A stretch of 64,000 bases of DNA. Origin: Phaffia rhodozyma (Eukaryota; Basidiomycota; Tremellomycetes; Cystofilobasidiales; Mrakiaceae). Under the pieces are notes generated by a model, which saw nothing but the letters and a program-made list of their open reading frames with translations, was not told the DNA's origin and made no database searches. Positions 35,963 through 47,316 of the stretch are shown piece by piece. A program made the translations under genes and the position numbers. The stretch covers positions 186,001-250,000 of the forward strand of contig JACGZH010000003.1 of assembly GCA_014706385.1 (NCBI GenBank), given 5' to 3'. Numbering within the stretch: the first letter of the stretch is position 1; every line of letters starts with the position of its first letter.

Positions 35963-37020
35963 ATGGCACCCAAGCAAACATCCGAGAAGAAAAATAATGT
36001 CTCATTTGAAGGAGTCGAGATTCCAGATGATCTAGTTCACAACCAGGCGGTATATACTCATCCTGATCCTCTTCTGCGCCGGTTTGTTCATTACCTTCGA
36101 ACCCTTTCCTTCTACTTATAGCAATAAGTGCTTACTTCTTGTTCATATTCTGTTTTCTCTAATTGATTTCAATCAACCGGCTATGATCGCGCATAGGATT
36201 CGCTTAGAGAACCCAAAAGGACAGCCAATTCATGATATAAAGAGCTACTTTGCTGGAAAGAAAATCATAGTGTTTTATTTTGGATCGTCGGATGAAGACA
36301 ACACTTTCAAGTCTTCACATAAGGTTCGTTTATCAGATTTTTACACAGTCTGATCCCATGTTTTCGAATGTTGAGGATATTCATGTAAGCTGACTTCACA
36401 TCCAATTGTAAAACGACCGGCTGTTATAGAATTTGACTGAACTGACGATAAAGCATGGTCAAGACCTTGCTCTCATGTAAGCCGCGTCATTCTCTGATCA
36501 AAATCCAGGACAGTCACAAGCAGAAAGAGGAGACTGAATAGAACCTTATACAGATACGTCTCAGGAGATACCAAGGAATCCGACATGCGCCAGTCTCTTC
36601 AACAGAAGCCTTGGCTACGAATGGTGAGGACGCGTTTCTACTCTCGACTTGTTGCTCCTGCAGTGCTCGTTTGACGTTAATATATCATGATATCCAAACC
36701 AAAAGACGTTCCATGACGGCTCGGATTTTGCACCGATGTCGAAGACACCGGCGCCGGCTGCTGTGAGCGAACTGTTAAGAGGAGAAGATTTTGTCTCTGC
36801 AGCAGAGTACGAGGACGGGTATGTCTTGCCTAGGGAGGGGATAGATGATCCGATAGTGAGTCTTCATCAGACTTTCTTAAGCCCGACCGTCTTGCTTAAC
36901 CTTGTGCATCTTCATCTTTCTGATTGGGATCAACAGGAATACTCTTACGTTCGACCATTGTCGAGAGCGGCGTTGATTGCTCACTTTAACGCTCTTCGGT
37001 CTCCTACAATCTCAATCTAG
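35963..37020 (+). CDS. Thioredoxin-fold (nucleoredoxin/tryparedoxin-like) protein lacking the CxxC
   Basis: Six exons in phase start at ATG 35963 (MAPKQTSEKKNNVSFEGVEI). The core reads PIHDIKSYFAGKKIIVFYFG, then SSDEDNTFKSSHKNLTELTI, then ALIYVSGDTKESDMRQSLQQ and KPWLRMTFHDGSDFAP. This matches the strand-helix order of nucleoredoxin-like domains (growth of strand YFG, VSGD, PW...F). The position of the WCxxC active site is SSDEDNTF, with no cysteine at all. The C-terminus ends RAALIAHFNALRSPTISI before TAG. It is probably not an oxidoreductase; a structural or binding role is inferred. It diverges from RCE1 with about 240 bp between. Confidence 0.68.
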
Positions 37021-37126
37021 TGAACCCCACCTTCCGTTTATTGTCTTCCTCACATCAGTTTGCGCCGCCAGCTGATCTCTTCTCACGCACATATGTACAT
37101 GACCAAGCCATCTTCCATCGCACAAG

Positions 37127-37546
37127 ATGATCAACCGGTACGCTCGTCCGGAAGAGTTTCAGAAACCTCGACTAGGGCGATCTTTAGAATTATGGAAACA
37201 GGGTCGGACCACCGGATACACTACCTCTGGTTCGCCTTCGTCTCTCTCTCTTCTTCTTTGTTTTCTCCTTTCCCTGGTTCCTTGTATTGACATCATGAGC
37301 TTTTTGTTGACCGACCAAACTGATGATGAAAATCGTTGCAGACATATACTCGGCCTTCAAGGTCCCGATGGTCATGGGTATATTGGCTTTGATCTATCAC
37401 TTTTTCATACACTTTTTTGGGTACGTACTTTCTCCTCCTTCCTCTCTCCCTGAATTGACCTTCTATGGTCTTTCAGGTACAAAGGTCTTACCTTGATCCT
37501 AACTTTTGCTCTCTCCTCTCTTCTTTCCTATCTGACGAACCTCTGA
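37127..37546 (+). CDS. Small predicted membrane protein, unknown family; 3' end uncertain
   Basis: Model: exons 37127-37229, 37342-37420 and 37477-37546. The product begins MINRYARPEEFQKPRLGRSL, continues SDIYSAFKVPMVMGILALIY and HFFIHFFGYKGLTLILTFAL, then stops, giving about 83 aa with one or two membrane helices after a basic, cytosolic-looking N-terminus. An alternative route through later acceptors (about 37562) keeps a frame open to about 37755, ending VVREAVKSLPTMSTTLAAL. I cannot choose between them, and no family is recognised. The phase-consistent first two exons make a real gene likely. Confidence 0.45.
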
Positions 37547-38366
37547 TATGTACATGGCACCAGATCCGAATACTCTATACCAAACCTTATAGCCTACTTT
37601 TTCAATGAACCGATTTCCAGCAGTCTGACCCCGACCGGCTCCGGTCCTCATTTGACCTCGGTGTTAGCGGCATCTTCGATTCCTGCTGGTGACGTTGTCA
37701 GAGAGGCGGTGAAGAGTTTGCCTACGATGTCCACTACGCTGGCTGCCCTTTGATTCGAGGGTTTCCTTGGTGGTGCAGCATTGTGTTTGATTGGATGGTG
37801 TTCGGATAGATACTCACAAAGAAGAGCAACACAAAGATTCTTGTGGACGTGACCTCTCTTGCTCTGAGATGGACCTATGTTAATATGTGCTCGTTTGAGA
37901 TATTAGCCTTCTCCTTCTGTTTCTTTTTCCTTTCCTTTTAGACCCGTGACGAAAGAGACACGTTGACAGATAGGCCAAGGCACACGACGTCGTGAACAAC
38001 ATAAAAGATCGATAACAGAGGAAGGAGGTAGAAGCAAGGGTGAAGAAAGGCGGATAGGCGAAAGAAAGAGTTTGTTCCTTGTGGAGGCTTCTAAACGGAA
38101 ACCAGATAGATGAGAATGGGGACGACCAAAGTGAGGACGATTGCTCCAGGCTGAAAGTACGCCTGTCCATCAACCGGATCATCTCGTATCAAAGTTGATT
38201 CGAAAGAATGGTTGAAGGGAGAGTGTATCGAGGTCAATGGTGTATACGCGCCAGGAAGGGAGGATAGGGAAGAAGACGTGGAGACAGAAGGTTCGTTAGA
38301 CGTAGAGAAAATAGATTCAGAGGCAGGGGAAGAAGGAGAAGAGGGAGAGAGTGCATGGGTAAATAT
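37547..38366. other. Convergent intergenic region (may include the alternative 3' exon of the small membrane protein)
   Basis: Apart from the open stretch up to about 37755, this holds the 3' flanks of two convergent genes. No other coding unit is supported. Confidence 0.35.
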
Positions 38367-39520
38367 TCAGAGGGACTGTAGAGACAGGATATAAATCACA
38401 ACGAAACCATGGATTTAAGAAAATGAGAGTAGGGGACATCAGTTATCTCTTCTCTCTCTCGATATGTGATCCCAGGTCAAACGAGAGGACAAACCTCCAT
38501 CTGAGCGACCACCTCGTCCAACTCGCGCTTGGACTCTTTGTACTGCGCCAAGGCCTCCTGTTGTATTGAAAAGACATATGAATGACAGAGAGAGCAGAGA
38601 ATTCTGAGTGAGTGGACAGGAAACAGTATGTGCGCAGAGATGAAAGGGAGAAACTATAATCGGGAGTTTGTTACGGACCTCGTACTTCTTTTCCCAGTTG
38701 TCTCGCTCTTGCTCGACCCGGGTGATCTGTCGCTCAAAGTGCTCGGCCTTGACATCGACCTGTCGGAGCCTGGGTGGATAGAGCGAGAGTGGGGGATAGT
38801 TAAATCAGGAGAGATGATGAGAAGCCGTACGTTGAGGGAAAGGAAGAAACGAAAGGTACACATACTTCTCGACGGTCTCCTTCAAGTTCTTCTCTGCTGT
38901 GTCGAGCTCCTCCTCCAAGAGCTGGAGTTTTCGGCTCATGTTTTCACTTGCTCCCTTGTGGTTCTCAAACTCCTCGCCAATGTCCTTTGCCTCGGAGAGC
39001 TTGCCCTCGGCCTTCTCCAGATCTTCCTCCAACAGCTGGACTTTTCGGGAGAGCGAAGCGATCTCCTGATCCTTTGTGAGGACATCTTGCTCATATTGCT
39101 TGTTCTTCGTCTCGGCCTCTTCAGCTCGAGCGAGGGAGGCGTCCGCCTCGTCTCGGAGGGATTTGAGTTTCTATCGAGAGCAGATCGATGTAGAACACGT
39201 CAGTCTTTCGCTGTCAGCCCGAAGAGAGATGGCTGAAGAGGAAACGGCTGCAGAGATGAATGGCACACGGTTGGGCGCAGAAGACGAAGATTGATTCAGA
39301 TCGGAGGAGACACAGACTAACGTTCTTGATCGCGTCCTGTTGGTTTTATAGCAGATTATCAGAAAGAGGGAGCGAAACATGGGAAAGAGATCGAGCGTCA
39401 GTAAGATGTCATTGAATATTCAATGTTTTGATTGTTTCTTGTTTATTTTCCCGACGATGAACGAGGGAAGGAAGCAAGGTGGTAGAAAGAACAGATGAGA
39501 AATTGGACGGCACGAACCAT
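38367..39520 (-). CDS. Tropomyosin, 161 aa, six exons including three very small ones
   Basis: Exons 39518-39520 (ATG only), 39322-39336 (15 nt), 38866-39170, 38679-38769, 38495-38557 and 38367-38375 (9 nt) give 486 nt, or 161 codons plus stop. That is the typical length of short fungal tropomyosins such as fission yeast Cdc8. The product begins MDAIKNKLKSLRDEADASLA and is a continuous heptad coil: KDQEIASLSRKVQLLEEDLE, KAEGKLSEAKDIGEEFENHK, KLQLLEEELDTAEKNLKETV. It ends LDEVVAQMESL. Tropomyosin forms a head-to-tail cable along actin filaments and selects formin and myosin partners. No charged break or deletion is visible. Confidence 0.93.
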
Positions 39521-40430
39521 GATGTATATGTATAGAGATGTGTGTGTAAGTGTGGGTGTGTGTGAGTGTGTGGGTCTGGGTCTGGGTCTGGGTATTCAAA
39601 TGTGAGGAGTGCTTAAAGGGAAACGACGATGAGAAATGAGAGGAGGAAAAGAAAAGAAAAGGAAAGAAAAGAGATGGGGACGAAAAAAGAGATGGAAAAA
39701 GAACAAGAGAAAATACAAGAAATATTCTAATAAAGACTAGGAAAAGATAATAGAAAATCGTAACAAAAAATACTACAGAATGTAATTAAGGGGTAAATGC
39801 AATATAATCAGCAGCCTGTCCTCCACCGAGATGATGGGTGTCCCATCGCGCCGATCCCGCCAGTCTTTGTTCAGCCAGATGTCCCGTATACATCTGGATA
39901 TGGCTTGTGAGACTGTACGTGTCCGCACAACACTTGCAGAAGGGCTATTGAAAGTGATACACTAGGTTTCGCCCTCTGATCTTCACAGTTTCGGATCGGC
40001 TGTGATGTATGCTCATACTCGCTAGTACTTTCATGATTTCATGTTGTTTTGTTCTCCACCTGCCTAGTCTAGTACTCCTCCACTCTTACTCGTCTTGCTC
40101 TCTACTTGTCTTCTCCTTTCTCTAAAATGCACGACAAACTCAACGGGATGGACAGATGGATGTACACTATCAGCGCCTTCACCAAGGACAAACTAGACAA
40201 ACAGACTAACGATACTAACGAAGATGATTAGGAGAAGAGTACAGTCGAGGTATATGATTACCTAATCACCAACCCTAACCATCTCCCTCACAAACCGCCC
40301 TTCCATCTCGACCGTGTTTGTGTGGGTGAACGTTGTAGGCCTTCTAGGGAAGTCCCATCTCGCCTGCCTCTTCACTGTTTCCTTATCCTTTCCTTCCTTC
40401 GACCAACATACACACATTCTCTACTCTCAA
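39521..40430. promoter_or_regulatory. Divergent promoter region tropomyosin / CCCH-Smr gene
   Basis: About 910 bp. Near the tropomyosin ATG there is a GT-rich tract (39540-39575) and a G-quadruplex motif, then long purine-rich stretches (39620-39720). No reading frame is supported. Confidence 0.4.
39572..39592 (+). repeat. G-quadruplex-forming motif: four GGG runs spaced by TCT
   Basis: GGG at 39572-39574, 39578-39580, 39584-39586 and 39590-39592, each separated by TCT, preceded by a GT-repeat with another GGG at about 39554. It lies about 50-70 bp upstream of the tropomyosin start codon, with the G-rich strand being the template strand of that gene. Confidence 0.7.
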
Positions 40431-43400
40431 ATGCCAGACCCTTTCCCACACACGAATCATTTCTTGTCGTCCCTCTTCCGTCAGTATGCCAAACCAGGAA
40501 ACCCGTCCTCGCCGACCTTTTCGGCTTCTACCGACAGAAGACCAAGCGAGGTCGAAGCTGCCACTTTCACCGGCCCGTCCTCGTTCAGGAGCGAATCCAA
40601 CTTACATCCAGATATCCTTCCCGGTGAGACAGCAAGAGTAGAGTTCCGAGAGAAAGTCCTCGGCCTTCTGAAGGAAGACGACGAGGATGGATTGAAGGAC
40701 GTCTTGAAGAAACAGTTGGGTATTCATGCAAGTCCCAATTGGTTGACACCTTTTGTCCATCCAGATGGGTTACGTTGATAGACATTGCATATGCCCAACA
40801 TGACTGACCCGGCCGTTTATCTACCCCATCCTTCGATCATCCGTTTTTTCAGAATGATACTACGCTTGACCAGCACATCCTCACGTTGATGCACACGTTG
40901 AGAGGCAAGTAGTTCTTTTTTCCCTCTCCTTCCTCCTTATTCTTTGACCTGTTGTTTGTCATCATTCGCCGTGTGCCTGGTCTCCCCTCTTCTTCTTGCG
41001 AGACCTATCAACATTATCGAACTGACTCTCTACTTTTGCATCCCTCTACAGATGATAACAACAACGTTCCCTTCTTTCCATCCGCTCTGACACCTCGGAG
41101 AAACTCTTCCAGGTCGATCGCTCCCACTCTAGCAAAGACAATCCCAAGAAGGCCATTCACCGCAATATCGTCCACCTCATCTCCGAGCGCCTTGACATCG
41201 GCCCTGCCGACATCCAATTCGTTCACCGAGCCAACTCTCCTCGGGTCATCACCCTCGAAACCATCGTTCGTGCGGTCTGGCTCGCTGAGTAGTTCCTCTC
41301 CAAGCACACTGCTCGCCAGTCTGCCTTCCGAGACCCTCTCTCCGCTCTCCAGCCCAAGGCCTCTATCAGCCAAGGCGATAGAGTTCAAGCCCTCTCCGAG
41401 ACTGCCAGTCGCGATTCCCTTTGCATCAGTAGCCAACGCCGCATCGGTTGATTGGTCCGTCGGTGCTTCCGCCAGGTCATCTTCACCATACGTGCTCTCC
41501 AGATCATCCTCTAATCTGGCCATCGCTGCGCCAATCTTATCCGTCAGTCCATCCAGGCCCTCTCCATTTGCTATTCCATCCTCCATTGGACATCCCCGGA
41601 TCGATGACGAGGAAGACGAGGAAGAGGATCAGGATGATTTTTCTCCCTTCGGCACTTCTCTTCCCCGCGGAGCCACCCCGTTCTACTCTGGTCAGGATAC
41701 CTTGGCGTACGCCCCGACTGGGGAAGCAGATGGACCCAGCTGGCAGGACTCTTCCTCCTCCTCGTACTCGTCCTCTTTCGATCCCACGTTCGACCCAGAT
41801 AACGATTTCGACGCCGTCCTCCAGGAAGAAGAGCTTGATTCAACCCTTCAGATGACCCCACTCGATGTGCTTGGCTCCATCTTTACCTCACTCACCCCTC
41901 ATGAGCTCGAGGTTGCCCTTCACAAGTACGGTTATGATCTCGAACTCACCATCCGAGGCCTACTCGGTTCGACTGCGGCACCCGGACAGATCAACGACTC
42001 GAGCACCACCTACGTCTCGACCCTACCTTCCGCCTCGCTCTCCGCCGCCAATGCACCAAAGCCTTTCGTTCCCAAGGAAGGCTATGTTGTGGCCGGTGGC
42101 CGGAATGGAGGTATCCCAGTCGTCCCACCGAGCAATGCGCTAAACTCGAACGGCTCTGGACTCAGCAAGAGCCCGGGAGTGGCGAACAACAACTCGTTCG
42201 GCGGCAGGGTCTGCAGATATTATCTTAACGGGGAATGCAGAAGGGCTGACTGTCGATTCAGTCATGACATTGAAAGGGCGCTCTGTCGGTTCTGGCTTCG
42301 AGGGCAATGCGCCAAAGGTGACCAATGCGAGTTTATCCATAATCTACCATCTACGTTCGACGCCACTGCGCTCTCGCAGGCGGTCTCGAACATCAATCTT
42401 TCTCATAGTGAGGCGAGCCTTCGACCAGAGAGTAAGTCTCCGACGCCCCCACCAGAAGAAGATTTCCCACAACTAGGAGCCCCAACAATGTCTAAAAAGG
42501 CGTCTGGTCCGGCGAAACATGATGCTTCTCGGACTCGGTTCTCATCGTAAGAACCATTTCAGCCTTCTCTCATTCATCCAGCTTTGTTATTGACCCCTTG
42601 GCTCTATTGATTTCCTCATACCATCTAGTGCGGTGAAAAAACCGGCGGTTGCACCGGTACCTATCCATGACACCTCGGCAGCCACTTCATCTTCAGGTGG
42701 GAAGGCCACACTTGCCGGGTTGTCTTCCGCCAATGGTATCAACTCTATTAGTAGCAATCTACTTCCTGTCTCAACCCCTACCCCGACGTCTCGGCCTTCT
42801 CCTCGATTGAATCTCCGAGCGCCTAGTCTACTCCCGACGTTACCTACAGGATCAAGTCTGAACCAGATGTACCTGTCAGCTCGATCTCGTGCTATCCAGC
42901 TTGGAATGCAGCGGAATGTCTGCCTGGCCAAGGCGGCCGAGGCTTGGAAGAAAAAGGACGGAGCAGGTGCAAAGAAGTTCTCCCAAGAAGGGCAGGCGTT
43001 GAACGAGTTGATGACCATTGAGAGCGCTGAGGCCGCCGGAAAGTGAGTCTCTTCAGGACTTGGCTTCTTGCTTGACCTACACATGATAGATATCTAATCC
43101 AAGAGTTTTGATGAACCGAATCGATAGGTTGGTCCGGGAGAGACGACGGATCGCTCAAGAGGCTGCCCGTTAGTCCTTTCCTCTGTTGTCATATAACTCT
43201 CTGAAAGATGTATATCTTACCCCATGACAGACATCCGAATGAATAGCTTACTGATGATTGGTCTCTTTGGTTTTTGTTCTCTTTTCAAAGGCAATCGTCA
43301 AGGCTGGTCTTCAGACCCTCTCGATAGATCTCGCAAAGGAAAAGAATGTGCGGCTGGACTTGGCGTCATTCTCGGTGTGGCCAGTTCGACGACAGCCGGT

Positions 43401-43909
43401 GCGGCCGGGTTGACATCAGGTGAGCGAGAAGAAGCGTTGTTGGATCTTCATGCGCTTCATGGAACAGAGGCAGTAGATGTGTTGGAGCGATTCTTGATCG
43501 CTTTAGAGGGAGAGAGCTTTTTGGGACTGGGTAAGTTCATTTGACAAGTTCCAAGCGGAGCGTCTATTGCGTAGTGATCTAATTCTTTGTCTATCTGTTT
43601 TCTGGAATCTCTATTTCTAGCTTATGCAATCGTGGGCGAGCAGAAGCACACGGGCACGCAGGACGCAGCTCGAGGCTCGTCCAAAATTCGTCTATCGGCC
43701 TCGGTCAAGACTTGGCTAGCTCAATGGGGTAAGTTCCTTTCTTTTGCTCCTTTCATTCCATTTTCTTTCATATATCTGTGTTCCTATTTAGACAGGCCCG
43801 GCTGACCGGTTGTACGAACGAATGTATGTTTGCGTTCGGTCAATCAGGCTATCCGTGGATCGAGATTAAAGGAATTATCTGTATTGATCCATTGACGCAC
43901 TATGAATGA
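40431..43909 (+). CDS. CUE - two CCCH zinc fingers - DUF1771 - Smr nuclease-like protein, 902 aa
   Basis: Eight exons (40431-40727, 40853-40904, 41052-42546, 42629-43042, 43128-43168, 43291-43530, 43621-43728, 43848-43909) total 2709 nt. The first two introns use GC donors (GCAAGT). After a Ser/Pro-rich half comes a CUE-like segment (PLDVLGSIFTSLTPHELEVA) and two CCCH fingers (CRYYLNGECRRADCRFSH and CRFWLRGQCAKGDQCEFIH). A DUF1771 helix pair follows (YLSARSRAIQLGMQRNV, KKFSQEGQALNELMTIES), then the Smr domain (DLHALHGTEAVDVLERFLIA; VGEQKHTGTQDAARGSSKIR; GYPWIEIKGIICIDP). The DLH of Smr is kept. CUE plus Smr is the architecture of Cue2/N4BP2 endonucleases that cut mRNA at collided ribosomes; added CCCH fingers suggest RNA binding. 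Exact role is inferred. Confidence 0.85.
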
Positions 43910-44587
43910 CCTTTGTCGAAACTTGAGAACTAAAAGGTGGAAGACAAGATGGGAAGGCAAGAGCTAAAAAAGAAAAAAAAAAGAACATCTAGATGATCGA
44001 AAAACTGCGGGAATCGAGTCTAGAAAACGTGGGGCTAGTCCGCTCTACCCGCCACGTCCATGAACAATTGAAGTTGGTTCAACCATTTTTTTTAAACCTT
44101 CAATCTTCTTCTTTCTCCTCTACCATCTGCCTCAACTCTCAGAAAAGAGACGATATTGGGAAAGCAGAAAGAAAAGGAAAGAAAGAAAGAACGAAAGTCC
44201 ATCTTGTCGCTGGCCGACCAGATTCCGAAACTTCTTACCCCTTTGATCAGACTTGTCTCGTATGTTTTATCTTTTCCCCTTTTTTCCAGTTCTCGTCCAT
44301 TCCCTTTCAACTCTCGCTTCGACCTGGTTGTTCCACTTTCGTTCTCTCGCGTTTTTGGTTTTCGAACAACGGAAGTGGTGATGACGTCGAAATGATTCTG
44401 ACAATGTCTTCGCCTTCCTTGATGTCCTGGCTTTTTTCTCCTTCTTCACTTGAATACTTGATGTGTGGTGGTTCGACGAACAGTATCTTTAATTTCACCA
44501 TTTCTTTCTAGGAATTCCTTCAGCGTTGATCCCCTTCCCAGTGTCGCTCTTTGACCTTCCTCTACCTGTCCTTTTCATTCTTCAAAC
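43910..44587. other. Intergenic, 3' flank of CCCH-Smr gene and promoter of GH18 gene
   Basis: About 680 bp, pyrimidine-rich toward the chitinase start. Open frames around 43993-44511 have no homology and biased composition. Nothing else is seen. Confidence 0.35.
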
Positions 44588-46745
44588 ATGGTCTTTTCAA
44601 ATTTCATTTTGTTCGCTTTGATAGCGACTTCTTTTGGTTCAGCTGGTAGGTTTCTTCGTTCTCGAGTTTCAAGGTCTTAGGTTTTGTTTGTATAACGAAC
44701 CTGCTTTTGGGTGCGCGTGCATTAACCCTTTTTTTCCTCTCTTCGGGGCGTTGTGGCTTGACTTTGTCTTTTCAAATCGATTTTAATGCACCCAATCGAT
44801 CGAACGAACCAATTTGACTCAACGAACGAACGAAACAACCATACATATACATTAGCGCATCAACCTCGTCGAAGGCATCATCATAGAGCAGGACTCAGCC
44901 TTACCGCCAGGGATTCCTGCGAAGTTGGATCTTTCGAATGTGACGGGTCTACCTTAAAACGTAGGTCTTGTTCTCATGTGTGACCTGACGAGTTCGATTA
45001 TAGATTACCGTAGAGCTCATTCTCTTTATAATTTGCTTTGGTCTGTATATTTAACAGAATGCGCTACATCCGGTAAATGGGTGACCCTTCAAGTTTGTTC
45101 GGCTGATACAGTCTGCAACGCGTCTAACTCTGTACAGGCAAACATCGGATGTGTCTGGCCGGATCAAGTCGGAGGAAACGGCGCTTCTGGTTTGTTTATT
45201 CCTCGATCTACACCCATTTGAGTCCTCTTCTTGAACCATTCGATGTCACTCACGCATTATCTTCTGGCTGGATAGTTTCGACGGTGGCTACCACCGCACA
45301 GGCTACCGCCACCACTTCTGCTGCTCAAACTACTTCTGGCGCTGGCACTGGAACTGGAACTGCATCCTTAGTCGCTTCTGCTTCTTCTTCTTCCTCGTCT
45401 TCCACAAAGACGAAGACAAAGACTCACTGGTGGGATACAACTACTACATCAACCGGGACTTCCACGGTTGTATCTGCTGGATCATCATCCACAGCTTGGG
45501 CTCAGGGCACGACTTCAGCCGTTTCTGCAACCGCTTCAGGCACGGCAACGACCTCAGGCGCCTCAGTCGCATCGAGCACAGCTTCATCTAGCTCCGGTAC
45601 ATCCAGCTCTAGTGCATCGAGATGGGTTGTTTATTGTGCGTCGTCAGACTTTCTTTCTCGAGCTTCTCATTATATACACTGTTTTTGACCAGTCTTTCGA
45701 TCGTCTCTTCCTTGGTTTTCTGGCGGTATCATCTCACACAAACACGTAGCCGATTATCCGGTCATGTCACAACCACCTTCCTCCGCTGAATTGGGAGACA
45801 TCACCCATTTCATTCTTGCTTTCTGGTTGGTTTCTGAGGGTGCTTACGACAACGCTGCCGCTTGTAAGTTCATTCTGTCGATGGTTACGATGAAATTGGA
45901 ACAGCCAACTAATTTATTGAGACGTGCTTTCAATGGAATTCTTCAAAGGGGTCTCTATGTCTGATTCGGACCGAGCGGCGCTGAAAGCTGATTATGCAGC
46001 CAACGGGAAGTATCTCATGGTTAGCGCTTTCGGATCAACCGATACACCGACGACATCCGGATACGATCCGACACAAACAGCCCAGAAGCTGGCTGCTTTT
46101 GTCGAGAAGTACGACCTGGATGGAGTCGATATCGATTATGAGGACTTCCCTGCGTTCACTTCTGGAACTGCCATGCCTTGGTGAGTCTTTCAACTCCTCC
46201 GCTATCTCAGAGGAGAACACGTTTGAAGTTAGTTGACGTGCTGATTTCGAATCTATGTTTATAGGTTGATCACTTTCCAACAAGCACTACGTGCCGCCCT
46301 TCCCTCTCCCTACTTGATTTCTCACGCCCCTGTCGCACCCTGGTTCACCTCAGCCAGCACCTACGCCGATGGAGGCTACCGAGGAGTCTATTCTTCCGCC
46401 GGATCTGGTATTGACTTCTTCAACGTCCAGTTCTACAACCAAGGTTCATCCGAATACACTGATTGCCAAGGCCTTCTCTACACCTCTTCGTCTACCTACC
46501 CTGGTTCTTCTTTGTTCGAGATTGCGAACCAAGGAATTCCAATCGAGAAGCTTTTGATCGGAAAACCTAGTACATCAGCGCAAGCGTCGAATGGGTACAT
46601 GTCTTCGGATCTCATGGCTAGTTGCCTGTCAGAGGCTTTGTCGACAGCTAATGCGTCGGGTGGAAGTTTAGGAGGGGTTATGTACTGGCAGTGGGAATCG
46701 CGCTCGAGTTCGGATGTTTTCAAGTCGTTGGTTGCTGCTGTTTGA
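44588..46745 (+). CDS. Secreted GH18 chitinase with N-terminal Cys-rich module, 493 aa
   Basis: Seven exons (44588-44645, 44856-44960, 45058-45189, 45276-45635, 45750-45863, 45949-46180, 46265-46745) total 1482 nt. A signal peptide (MVFSNFILFALIATSFGSA) is followed by a Cys-rich, probably chitin-binding module (DSCEVGSFECDGSTLKQC, GKWVTLQVCSADTVCNAS, IGCVWPDQ). A Ser/Thr linker with KTKTKTHWWDT comes next, then the GH18 barrel: HFILAFWLVSEGAYDNAAA, YLMVSAFGSTDTPT and the catalytic YDLDGVDIDYEDFPAF (DxxDxDxE intact). It closes with GGVMYWQWESRSSSDVF. It should hydrolyse chitin in the cell wall, for example during separation or remodelling. The residues just after the signal peptide are unusually basic (RRRHHHR), which makes the 5' edge of exon 2 slightly uncertain. 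Confidence 0.9.
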
Positions 46746-47316
46746 ACGCTTTGGAGCGTCATCCCCTCATAGGCTCTCCTTGCTTCATATCATCTCTTTC
46801 AATCTCTGTTTTTCTATTTTGGCCATTCGATCCTTCTTTCTTTCTTTCTCCTCCCCACACGATCCCTCTTCCCATACTTCTCATAATCCCTCGCTTATCC
46901 AAGTCCTTCCTCCGCTCATATTCCCTTTCGTTTGTGCCGTCCATCTACTCGTGTAACATCCGATACCCATTCATTTGATGTTCATTCATTTAATGTTCAT
47001 TCATTTCTTTGTTTCGTTTGTTTCCAACTTCTCGAATTCAACTGAACAACATGTTTTAACGGATATACACGGTATCTTGGAAACGAGAGACGTACCGACC
47101 GAGTCTACTCTATTCACTCTCCACTTGCAGTTAAGGATGTCCCTCCAGTCGTCAGACGTTGACTCCTCCTGACTTGAAAGTTGATCTGTTCTACTCTCCG
47201 CGATAAACATGTGCTTGATTCGGTTATGTTTTGCCCTTAAACAACGACGCATTCGTAGTCTGGTTTTTATTCATATCGTATTCATCATTCTCATCCGTAT
47301 CATTATAAGGCCACGT
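46746..47316. other. Convergent 3' intergenic region
   Basis: About 570 T/C-rich bases with a short direct repeat of TTCATTCATTT (46973-47006). No gene is supported. Confidence 0.4.

Noticed and set aside
40261..40290. AACCCTAACC-like telomeric repeat
   Set aside because: Only about one and a half units, in the middle of a gene-rich region; not a telomere.
41014..41586. 190-aa minus-strand frame inside the CCCH-Smr gene
   Set aside because: It is the antisense shadow of a Ser/Pro-rich exon; acidic repetitive product without splice or promoter context.
43993..44511. 172-aa plus-strand frame between the CCCH-Smr and chitinase genes
   Set aside because: Phe/Ser-rich product typical of pyrimidine-rich promoters in this genome; no domain, no signal.
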